Notes: generated from the letters alone by a model not told the origin. Shown: positions 1-5,040, counted from the stretch's first letter. The stretch is 5,793 nucleotides of DNA from Gemmatimonadota bacterium (GCA_016209995.1 JACQVC010000004.1:1-5793), one strand, 5' to 3'. Made by a program: numbers and translations.

Positions 1-23
1 AGATACGACTATACTCCGCGAGA

Positions 24-113
24 CGGGAGGCGAGAGGCGGCGAGAGGCGGGAGGCGGGAGGCGAGAGGCGGGAGGCGAGAGGCGGGAGGCGAGAGGAGGC
101 GAGAGGCGAGAGG
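24..113. repeat. Heptanucleotide tandem repeat tract, (CGRGAGG)n, locus 1
   Basis: The tract reads as about 12 consecutive 7-bp units of CGAGAGG or CGGGAGG (the same as GGCGAGA/GGCGGGA in another phase). The two forms mostly alternate. The period is broken twice by 3-base partial units, at 38-40 (CGG) and 97-99 (AGG). It is followed by GCGGTAAGGCGG, a degenerate edge. The same unit recurs at 1526-1562, 1675-1723, 2591-2631 and 4561-4580. There are no spacers, so it is not a CRISPR array. The plus strand contains no T, so no frame on either strand can hold a stop codon. Function unknown; slippage-prone by its structure. Confidence 0.95.
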
Positions 114-172
114 GCGGTAAGGCGGCAGGTCTCAAAGCGGCGAGAAAGGATTCTCGACGCGAACACCCAGGA

Positions 173-310
173 AGGCCTGAGCTGTCGGTCCTGTGTAAGC
201 GGCATGACCTCGACGCGCTGTACGTCTTTGCGAGTCGTGCGGCTGAGGTGACCGCGTTCGTGGGAGGACAGGAGTCGTACGAGCGCTTCAGCATGCGAGG
301 GGTGCGGTAG
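173..310 (+). pseudogene. Remnant of a MNT-type nucleotidyltransferase domain protein
   Basis: The frame ending at the TAG at 308-310 reads ELSVLCKRHDLDALYVFASR and then about 24 more residues. The first part resembles the N-terminal helix, strand and FGS-R-A motif of minimal nucleotidyltransferase (MNT, Pol-beta fold) proteins, here with Ala in place of the usual Gly. The downstream D-x-D catalytic strand that defines the family is absent, because the frame stops about 20 residues after the motif. No ATG, GTG or TTG precedes the motif in this frame, which instead runs back without a stop into the heptad repeat tract. I read it as a truncated fragment that has lost both its start and its active site, next to repeat DNA. 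MNT proteins are often partners of HEPN toxins; no HEPN gene is visible here. The homology call rests on a short motif and is tentative. Confidence 0.45.
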
Positions 311-316
311 GGTGTG

Positions 317-1831
317 ATGCAGCTTAGCCGAGGCAGAGCCTGGATTCTTGTCACGCTGGGCGTCGTCTCGCTGTTCACGTCGGCGCCGGAGTCACGAGGC
401 TCGGACCGTTGGCTCGAGTTGCGCAGTCCGCACTTCGTCGTTGTTTCGAATGCGGGGGAAGAGAAAGCACGGGGCGTGTCGTGGGAGCTCGAGCGCACGC
501 GAGCCGTCATCGGGCGCCTGCTCGGCGACGCGGCGATCGACACCCGCCGGCCCATTGTCGTCCTCGCGGTCAAGGACGAAGACGGCCTCCGCGAACTGAT
601 TCCTCAATTCTGGGAGGAAAAGGGCCGGCGCCCGGCGGCCGCCTACTGGCCAGGATCCCACGAGCACCATGTCGTGCTGCGCGTCGACACGCCGCCCGAC
701 GCGCGCGCCAGAGCTGTCTTTCATGAGTACGGGCACCTGCTGACCCGTCTGAACATTCCGGACGCCCCGGGCTGGCTCGACGAGGGGCTCTCGGAGCTGT
801 GGGCCACGGCCATCGTCGAAGACGCGGCCGTGGAGATCGGCCGGCCGGCTCTGCACCACCTCAAGGTGCTGCGAGGGCGCCGCGCCTGGATTCCCCTCGG
901 TGAGCTCCTGGCGATGAGACGGGCGCCAGACGGGCGCGACTCGAAGCGGCTGTCGCTTTTCTACGCGCAGTCATGGGCGCTCACCCACTGCCTGATGCTG
1001 GGCCGGTGCCTCGAGCAAGCCGGCGAGGCACCCTGGAATCTTCAGCTCGCGCCGCCTCGATATCTCGAGCACCTGCGCCAGGGTGCGGATCCGGTGGAGG
1101 CGGGAAGGCTGGCGTTCGGCGATCTGTCTGCGCTCGACGAGACGCTCTGGGAATACCTGCAGGCGGGGCGGTTCCGGGCGTTGCGGTTCGAGGTGGATCC
1201 GGTTGCGGAGCCGGGTCCGGCTGAAGCCGGACCCAACGTACTGAAGGCGCTGTCGCCGGCCGAGGCACTGGCCATCAGGGCGGGCGTCCTGCTCGATGGG
1301 GAGAGGCCGGCCGCGGCGCTGCCCCTGCTGACCGAGGCGGTCGCTCTCGATCCGAAGGCCGCGCCGGCGCTTGAAACGCTCGGTCGTTTCCACTTTCAAC
1401 AGAACAACCCGATCGAGGCAGCCAGGTGGTTCGATCGGGCCATCGGGTCAGGGTCGCCGAGCTACGTGGCGCATTACTACACGGCGATTCTAACGCGAAC
1501 GGTCATGGGCGCCTCTCTCTCTGCTAGGCGAGAGGCGGGAGGCGAGAGGCGGGAGGCGAGAGACTCGGAAGAACAGCACCTGCGATTGGCTATTGCGCTC
1601 AACCCCACGTTCGCACCGGCGTACGCGCGGCTGGGGAGCCTTATCGCCGAGTCGGGCGAGGGGCGCTCCACGCCAGGCGAGAGGCGAGAGGCGAGAGGCG
1701 GGAGGGAGGCGGGAGGCGAAAGGCTCGTCGAGGCGGTCGAGCTGGCCCGGCGGGCGGCAGAGCTCGAGCCGGACAACACGAGCTATCGCGAGCTGCTAGC
1801 GGAGCTCGCACGACAAGCGGGAGGGCGATGA
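317..1831 (+). CDS. Exported HExxH zinc peptidase (gluzincin, peptidase MA-like) with C-terminal TPR
   Basis: A 504-residue protein. An N-terminal Sec-type signal (Arg5 and Arg8, then a hydrophobic stretch to about residue 23) indicates export. Residues 136-140 are HEYGH, and GWLDEG places a third ligand at Glu156, the HExxH...E pattern of gluzincin peptidases (peptidase MA-like/DUF1570-type). A helical region runs to about residue 292. Residues about 318-390 and 420-500 look like TPR hairpins, with repeated A-L-x-P motifs such as VALDPKAAPALETLG and IALNPTFAPAYARLG. Three repeat elements lie inside the frame: a palindrome in the linker near residues 300-306 and heptad tracts near residues 404-416 and 455-469. 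The ATG at 317 is preferred over the GTG at 314 because AGGG at 309-312 then sits at a usable distance. The substrate is unknown. The C-terminal TPRs may be impaired by the insertions. Confidence 0.85.
   Translation: MQLSRGRAWILVTLGVVSLFTSAPESRGSDRWLELRSPHFVVVSNAGEEKARGVSWELERTRAVIGRLLGDAAIDTRRPIVVLAVKDEDGLRELIPQFWEEKGRRPAAAYWPGSHEHHVVLRVDTPPDARARAVFHEYGHLLTRLNIPDAPGWLDEGLSELWATAIVEDAAVEIGRPALHHLKVLRGRRAWIPLGELLAMRRAPDGRDSKRLSLFYAQSWALTHCLMLGRCLEQAGEAPWNLQLAPPRYLEHLRQGADPVEAGRLAFGDLSALDETLWEYLQAGRFRALRFEVDPVAEPGPAEAGPNVLKALSPAEALAIRAGVLLDGERPAAALPLLTEAVALDPKAAPALETLGRFHFQQNNPIEAARWFDRAIGSGSPSYVAHYYTAILTRTVMGASLSARREAGGERREARDSEEQHLRLAIALNPTFAPAYARLGSLIAESGEGRSTPGERREARGGREAGGERLVEAVELARRAAELEPDNTSYRELLAELARQAGGR
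1213..1234. repeat. Perfect palindrome (REP-like hairpin) inside the peptidase gene
   Basis: The arms GGGTCCGGCT (1213-1222) and AGCCGGACCC (1225-1234) are exact reverse complements around a GA centre, equivalent to a 9-bp stem with a TGAA tetraloop. It is translated as part of a Gly/Pro/Ala/Glu-rich linker (EPGPAEAGPN) between the peptidase domain and the TPR region, so the element is tolerated in a flexible segment. Length and perfection argue against chance. Whether it belongs to a dispersed REP family cannot be shown, because no second copy lies in this window. Confidence 0.7.
1526..1562. repeat. Heptad repeat tract, locus 2, in frame in the peptidase gene
   Basis: Four full CGRGAGG units (1529-1556) plus a partial fifth, preceded by AGG. 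They are translated within the peptidase as an Arg/Glu/Gly/Ala-rich stretch (SARREAGGERREARD) between two TPR helices. The composition differs sharply from the flanking TPR sequence and matches the other tracts exactly, so this is an insertion or expansion within a coding loop. The left edge CTAGGCG resembles the one at the 4559-4565 tract. Confidence 0.92.
1675..1723. repeat. Heptad repeat tract, locus 3, in frame in the peptidase gene
   Basis: Six 7-bp units (three CGAGAGG, two CGGGAGG and a final CGAAAGG), broken by a 4-base GAGG at 1706-1709 and preceded by AGG. They encode the Arg/Gly/Glu-rich segment GERREARGGREAGGER between the last two TPR helices. The irregular 4-base unit shows that the tract has undergone small insertion or deletion events while the reading frame was retained. 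Confidence 0.92.
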
Positions 1832-1967
1832 GGCGGATGTTCCCGTCGGCGTCCACATCGAGGAGCGCGTGCGGAGGACATCGGGCGGCGCCGATGGGGT
1901 CGGCTGCGAGCAGGGTGGGCCCCACTTGGCGGCGCGGACCCCAGCCGTACGGCAGGCGGATGCTCAT
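1825..1967 (-). other. Coding-like fragment of unknown protein on the minus strand
   Basis: Read on the minus strand from the ATG at 1965-1967, the frame begins MSIRLPYGWG and contains ALLDVDADGNIRLI. About 40 of 47 codons end in G or C, as expected for a real gene in DNA this GC-rich. No stop ends it near the peptidase gene: the frame runs on to 1641 through the antisense of the peptidase C-terminus and its repeat tract, which is not plausible protein. I therefore read it as a gene fragment or small orphan ORF filling the gap between the peptidase and the VapB-like gene. A weak AAGG lies four bases upstream of the ATG. The family is not recognised, and it could still be fortuitous. Confidence 0.25.
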
Positions 1968-1972
1968 AGGCC

Positions 1973-2001
1973 TTGTCGTAGAATCCATATTCACATAGAA
2001 T
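1973..2001 (+). promoter_or_regulatory. Candidate sigma70-type promoter for the VapB/VapC pair
   Basis: A -35-like TTGTCG at 1973-1978 and a -10-like TAGAAT at 1996-2001 are separated by 17 bp, the optimal spacing. This AT-rich pocket stands out in otherwise GC-rich DNA. The predicted transcription start would fall at or next to the ATG at 2008, so the mRNA may be leaderless. This fits the poor Shine-Dalgarno there. Predicted from sequence only. Confidence 0.5.
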
Positions 2002-2007
2002 GGAATC
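1981..2007. promoter_or_regulatory. Candidate VapB operator (inverted repeat over the -10)
   Basis: The arms GAATCCAT (1981-1988) and ATGGAATC (2000-2007) are reverse complements at 7 of 8 positions, with an 11-bp spacer, and GAAT/ATTC repeats recur between them. The element overlaps the candidate -10 and abuts the start codon of the antitoxin gene. That is where ribbon-helix-helix antitoxins usually bind to repress their own operon. The operator role is inferred from position and symmetry. Confidence 0.45.
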
Positions 2008-2211
2008 ATGAAGACCACAGTTGATATTCCAAATGGCGAGCTCGAGGATGCCATACGGTTTACCCGCGCACGTACCAAACGCGAGGCGATCGTCACCGCC
2101 ATCACCGAGTTCAACCGCCGCCGGCGCATGGCTGAACTGGTCAAATGGGCCGGGACCTGTCCGGACTTGACGACCGTCGAGCGGCTGCAGGAGCTGCGTC
2201 GCCGAGGGTAG
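2008..2211 (+). CDS. vapB: VapB-type ribbon-helix-helix antitoxin
   Basis: A 67-residue protein beginning MKTTVDI, a strand followed by two helices (ELEDAIRFTRARTKREAIVT in the middle region), typical of VapB-family antitoxins. In that family the N-terminus dimerises as a ribbon-helix-helix and binds operator DNA, while the C-terminal tail wraps the toxin. The charged tail rich in Arg, Glu and Leu fits the toxin-binding part. The stop is three bases before the start of the PIN toxin gene, so the two are almost certainly co-transcribed and translationally coupled. The length is normal for the family. No strong Shine-Dalgarno precedes the ATG, and the candidate promoter would place the transcript start at or near it. 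The complex probably represses its own operon through the inverted repeat just upstream. Assignment is by sequence pattern and context. Confidence 0.82.
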   Translation: MKTTVDIPNGELEDAIRFTRARTKREAIVTAITEFNRRRRMAELVKWAGTCPDLTTVERLQELRRRG

Positions 2212-2214
2212 TCC

Positions 2215-2622
2215 GTGGTGCTGGTCGATACGTCATCCTGGATCCATTTCTTACGTCCCGATGGCGATGCAACCGTACGCGCCAGGGTCGCGGCCTTGCT
2301 CCAGGCCGGGACCGCGTGTTGGTGTCCCCTGGTTCGGTTGGAGCTCTGGAACGGTGCGGGCGGCGACCGTGAAAAGAAGGTGCTGAAGGAGCTCGAACGG
2401 CAGCTCTCCGAACTGGCCATGACACCGGAAGTCTGGAACCATGGATACGAACTGGCCAGACGCTGTCGGACGGCCGGCGTGACCGCACCGGCTACGGATC
2501 TGCTCGTCGTGGCGTGCGCTCGGCATCACGGGGCGGGACTCGAGCAGGCCGACAGCGACTTCGACCGCATTACGGGCATCACGGACACGAGGCGAGAGGC
2601 GAGAGTAGGCGGGAGGCGATAA
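2215..2622 (+). CDS. vapC: PIN-domain ribonuclease toxin (VapC type)
   Basis: A 135-residue PIN-domain protein. The acidic residues that hold the catalytic metal are present: Asp5 in VDTSSW, Glu43 in RLELWNG, Asp95 in PATDLL, and Asp113/Asp115 in QADSDFD. VapC toxins are Mg-dependent endoribonucleases, typically cutting tRNA or rRNA, held inactive by VapB. The start is one of two adjacent GTG codons (2215 or 2218); GAGGG at 2204-2208 favours the first. The last dozen residues (about 124-135, RREARVGGRR) are translated from a heptad repeat tract. The TAA stop also lies in that tract, so the native C-terminus has probably been replaced or extended. The PIN fold ends before this tail, so activity should be possible. 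The hydrolase gene starts 8 bp after the stop. Confidence 0.88.
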   Translation: MVLVDTSSWIHFLRPDGDATVRARVAALLQAGTACWCPLVRLELWNGAGGDREKKVLKELERQLSELAMTPEVWNHGYELARRCRTAGVTAPATDLLVVACARHHGAGLEQADSDFDRITGITDTRREARVGGRR

Positions 2623-2631
2623 GGCGAGAGG
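2591..2631. repeat. Heptad repeat tract, locus 4, spanning the toxin/hydrolase junction
   Basis: Degenerate units CGAGAGG (2593-2599), CGAGAG (2600-2605), CGGGAGG (2610-2616) and CGAGAGG (2625-2631), interrupted by T-containing edges TAGG and ATAAGG. The tract encodes the C-terminal tail and TAA stop (2620-2622) of the PIN toxin, then the purine-rich ribosome-binding region of the next gene. It overlaps the first base of the hydrolase GTG start. Confidence 0.88.
2621..2630 (+). promoter_or_regulatory. Repeat-derived ribosome binding site for the hydrolase
   Basis: AAGG at 2621-2624 and GAGAG at 2626-2630 lie immediately before the GTG at 2631. AAGG sits six bases from the start, a functional Shine-Dalgarno distance. 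The sequence is heptad repeat DNA, so repeat purines appear to serve as the anti-16S pairing site. This supports GTG 2631 as the start, because the encoded protein then begins directly with a signal peptide. Confidence 0.55.
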
Positions 2632-4562
2632 TGCGATCGAAGCTTGCTGCGGCGGTTCTTGCTCTGTGCGCGGCCGGCCTCATCACGGCTGGCTCCCACG
2701 CTGGAACGAGTCAAACCGGGGTTGAAGCTGGCCAGGCCCGGCGGCCGACCGCGCGCTCCTTCGGCGGCATTCGCTCCTGGTCCGAGTACGTGACGATGCG
2801 CGACGGGGTGCGGCTGGCGGTGGACGTCCATGTGCCAAAGGGGCTGGCGGCGGAGGAACACACCGCGACGATCCTCCACATGTCGCGCTATTACCGGTCG
2901 ATCAGCGTTCGTGGACCCTTGCGGCTCTTCCTGGGATTCGGCATCTATCCGATCACCGAACGCGACATCCGCGAACGGATCGTGAAGGCGGGCTACTCAT
3001 GGGTGGACGTGGACGTGCGCGGCGCCGGCGCGTCATTCGGGCACCGCGACTATCCACTTTCGGCCGAGGAGGTCAGAGACGGCGCCGATCTGGTCGAGTG
3101 GATCCTCCGCCAACCGTGGTCGGCCGGCGTCATCGGCGCCACGGGAGCCTCGTACGACGGGGCGGCGGCGACGCTGCTCCTCCGGAACGGGCACCCGGCG
3201 GTCAAGGCGATCGTTCCGCGCTTCAGCGGGTGGGATGTGTACGAGGACCTCTTCCTGCCCGGGGGCCTCCAGGCCAAGGGACTGCTCCACGACTGGGCGA
3301 AGCTGACCTCGGCATTCGACGAAGCTCGCCTGACCGACGTCTTCGGCTGGACGTCGAGCGTCGTCTCCGGTGGTGTGCGGCCGGTCGATCGGCGGCTGCT
3401 CGGCCAGGCGTTCGAGGACCACAAGGCCAACGTCGATCTCGTGGCGCTGCTCGGCGGCGTCGTTTATCGGGACGACACCGATCCGCGGGGGCGACACGTC
3501 ACGATGGACCACTTCAGCCCTCACACGCTCGAGGCGAGTGCCGCCCGCGTGCCGATCTACGCGTACGGGGGCTGGTTCGACGGCGCGCTGCCCCGCGGCC
3601 AGATCCGGCAGTATCTCAGCAACGGCCATCCGGGCAGCCGGCTTCTCATGGGGCCCTGGTTTCATGCGGGCCAGTTCAATGCCAGCCCCTACGCGAGCGG
3701 CAGGAACGACAAGTTCGATCACGCCGGCGAGATGATCCGGTTCTTCGATTACCACCTGCGCGGAATCGACCGGGGCTTCACCGCCGACAGCCCGGTCCGC
3801 TACTACACGATGGGCGACGAGCGCTGGCGCTCGGCCGACGTGTGGCCGCCGCCGGGGGCGGTATCGAAAACGCTGTATTTGGCGCCCGATGACCGGCTTG
3901 TGAACGACCAGCAACCAGGAACGAGCAGCGAGCAACGGTCCGGCAGCAATGGACAGCGAGCAACGAGCGATGAGACGCACGGGGTCGACATCTACCAGGT
4001 CGATGAGCAGGTGACGTCCGGATCGGGCTCGCGGTGGGGGTTGATCGTCGGGACGGGCAACAAGCGCGGCTACGACGACAGGCGTGAGGTCGACCGGCGG
4101 CTCCTGGCCTATACCTCCCGGCCGCTCGAGCGGGACCTCGAGGTGACGGGCCACCCGCTCGTCCGGTTGTTTCTGAGCGCGAACGCGACCGACGGCGCCG
4201 TCTTTGTCTACCTGGAGGACGTCCAGCCGAACGGCGAGGTCCGGTACGTCACGGAGGGGCAGCTTCGGCTCATCCATCGCCAGCTCGGAACATCGCCGAT
4301 CGAGCGTGACCCGACGCCGTTCCGTTCGTACCGGCGCGCGGATGGGCGCCCGCTCGTTCCCGGTGAGGTCACCGAGGCGGTCTTCGACTTGCTGCCCACC
4401 TCGTTCCTCTTCCGGGCTGGCCACTCTGTCCGCATCTCAATTGCCGGCGCCGATGCGGGCATCTTCGACGCGCCATTGCCGGTGTCGCCGCTCATCTACG
4501 AAGTTCACCGCGACGGCCGGCATCCCAGCCGGATCGAGCTGCCGGCGTACCTCTCAAACTAG
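2631..4562 (+). CDS. Exported CocE/NonD-family (peptidase S15) serine hydrolase
   Basis: A 643-residue enzyme of the CocE/X-Pro dipeptidyl-peptidase type. A signal peptide (MRSKLAAAVLALCAAGLITA, residues 1-20, with cleavage a little after) sends it out of the cytoplasm. The alpha/beta-hydrolase domain carries the nucleophile Ser174 in GASYDG, Asp317 in GGWFD and His345 in GPWFH, the complete triad. SRYY near residue 86 lies where the family has its oxyanion Tyr. The C-terminal jelly-roll domain (about 485-643, with LEVTGHP, AVFVYLEDV and RISIAGAD) is complete, so length and architecture are normal. Family members cleave peptides, esters or acylated substrates; the substrate here is unknown. 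Residues about 425-448 are a Ser/Gln/Gly/Asn-rich insert made by a second heptad repeat. The GTG start is chosen for the signal peptide; an upstream in-frame ATG at 2514 would overlap the toxin gene. Toxin-antitoxin pairs lie on both sides. Confidence 0.93.
   Translation: MRSKLAAAVLALCAAGLITAGSHAGTSQTGVEAGQARRPTARSFGGIRSWSEYVTMRDGVRLAVDVHVPKGLAAEEHTATILHMSRYYRSISVRGPLRLFLGFGIYPITERDIRERIVKAGYSWVDVDVRGAGASFGHRDYPLSAEEVRDGADLVEWILRQPWSAGVIGATGASYDGAAATLLLRNGHPAVKAIVPRFSGWDVYEDLFLPGGLQAKGLLHDWAKLTSAFDEARLTDVFGWTSSVVSGGVRPVDRRLLGQAFEDHKANVDLVALLGGVVYRDDTDPRGRHVTMDHFSPHTLEASAARVPIYAYGGWFDGALPRGQIRQYLSNGHPGSRLLMGPWFHAGQFNASPYASGRNDKFDHAGEMIRFFDYHLRGIDRGFTADSPVRYYTMGDERWRSADVWPPPGAVSKTLYLAPDDRLVNDQQPGTSSEQRSGSNGQRATSDETHGVDIYQVDEQVTSGSGSRWGLIVGTGNKRGYDDRREVDRRLLAYTSRPLERDLEVTGHPLVRLFLSANATDGAVFVYLEDVQPNGEVRYVTEGQLRLIHRQLGTSPIERDPTPFRSYRRADGRPLVPGEVTEAVFDLLPTSFLFRAGHSVRISIAGADAGIFDAPLPVSPLIYEVHRDGRHPSRIELPAYLSN
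3906..3975. repeat. Degenerate heptad repeat (AACGAGC type) in frame in the hydrolase
   Basis: Ten consecutive 7-bp units read GACCAGC, AACCAGG, AACGAGC, AGCGAGC, AACGGTC, CGGCAGC, AATGGAC, AGCGAGC, AACGAGC and GATGAGA. Exact copies of AACGAGC and AGCGAGC occur twice each, in register. The tract encodes the low-complexity linker between the catalytic and C-terminal domains. It has the same period as the GGCGRGA tracts and shares the CGAG core, but has a different consensus and more decay, so it may be an older or separate repeat family. Confidence 0.65.
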
Positions 4563-4580
4563 GCGGGAGGCGAGAGGCGG
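4561..4580. repeat. Heptad repeat tract, locus 5, flush with the hydrolase stop
   Basis: Two full units, CGGGAGG (4564-4570) and CGAGAGG (4571-4577), follow AGG and end in CGG. The AG of the hydrolase TAG stop (4560-4562) is the first two bases of the tract, so the repeat edge TAGG provides the stop. A fainter echo (GAGGCGATAGGGGATGAG) follows at about 4606-4623. No terminator hairpin is seen between the hydrolase and the convergent hicA gene. Confidence 0.85.
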
Positions 4581-4639
4581 TCCATGCTGCCTGGATTACT
4601 GATGTGAGGCGATAGGGGATGAGACAATCGGAACGACGT

Positions 4640-4828
4640 TCAGCCGATTTCAGGAATTCCGAGGCCTCGACAGATCTTTCGAGCCAGCTTGTTCGGGATT
4701 TCCGAATGGCGTGGGACCGCTTCAACGGCACCGTTGGTCGGGTTGGTCCACAGGGAGTGAGAGCCGCCTTCGCGTTTGAGGATGCAACCGTGCCGTCGCA
4801 AGTGCTGCAGCAAAGCGCTGCGCTTCAT
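4640..4828 (-). CDS. hicA: HicA-type mRNA interferase toxin
   Basis: A 62-residue HicA (YcfA) protein with the dsRBD-like fold. The catalytic histidine is His24 in REGGSH, and the conserved VPRHSE follows at 38-43, with the usual C-terminal helix (NKLARKICRGLGI). HicA toxins cleave mRNA and tmRNA and are blocked by HicB. The ATG overlaps the stop of the upstream hicB by four bases (TCAT on the plus strand at 4825-4828), indicating translational coupling. Length is normal and no key residue is missing, so the toxin should be active. It is transcribed toward the hydrolase gene, with about 77 bp of repeat-bearing DNA between their stops. The gene order is antitoxin first, then toxin. Confidence 0.93.
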   Translation of the reverse strand: MKRSALLQHLRRHGCILKREGGSHSLWTNPTNGAVEAVPRHSEIPNKLARKICRGLGIPEIG

Positions 4829-5040
4829 TCGACTGTGACCGTCTCACGTTCCGCATCCGGCGGGACCGCGCGAAGGCCATCCTCGCGGCGGTCGGTCAGA
4901 ATGAGGGCAATCGCGGCGGCCAAGCTCTGGCGGGCCGCCTCTTTGGTGTGGCCTTGGCCATTGGCGCCTGGTATTTCAGGGCAATAGGCGATGTACCACT
5001 CGCCGTCGCGTTCAAACACGGCGGTGAACTCGTTGTGCAT
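4825..5040 (-). CDS. hicB: HicB-type antitoxin, short form
   Basis: A 71-residue HicB/UPF0150 antitoxin beginning MHNEFTAVFERDGEWYIAYC, with the conserved CPEIPGANGQGHTKEAA motif and a following helix (about 32-50). This partial RNase H-like fold binds and masks HicA. The start is fixed by AAGGAG at 5046-5051, five bases from the ATG. Longer in-frame readings begin in the intergenic region and do not match the family. Many HicB proteins carry a C-terminal ribbon-helix-helix or HTH domain for autoregulation; here only about 20 polar residues follow the fold, so no DNA-binding domain is visible. The 104 bp to the divergent HAD gene must hold the promoters of both units; I see no convincing -35/-10 pair there. 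Confidence 0.92.
   Translation of the reverse strand: MHNEFTAVFERDGEWYIAYCPEIPGANGQGHTKEAARQSLAAAIALILTDRREDGLRAVPPDAERETVTVE

Noticed and set aside
24..113. Possible CRISPR array
   Set aside because: The repeated unit is only 7 bp and contiguous, with no unique spacers and no cas genes.
2514..2630. N-terminal extension of the hydrolase from the ATG at 2514
   Set aside because: It would overlap the 3' end of the PIN toxin gene by about 110 bp, is translated from repeat DNA, and would bury the signal peptide 39 residues inside the protein.
3033..4424. Long minus-strand open frame (463 codons) opposite the hydrolase
   Set aside because: The plus-strand hydrolase has a full catalytic triad and domain structure. 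The antisense frame has Arg/Pro-rich composition and no recognisable motif, as expected for a shadow in GC-rich DNA.
4563..4639. Rho-independent terminator between the convergent hydrolase and hicA genes
   Set aside because: No GC-rich stem followed by a run of T (or A for the other strand) is present; only repeat remnants are seen.
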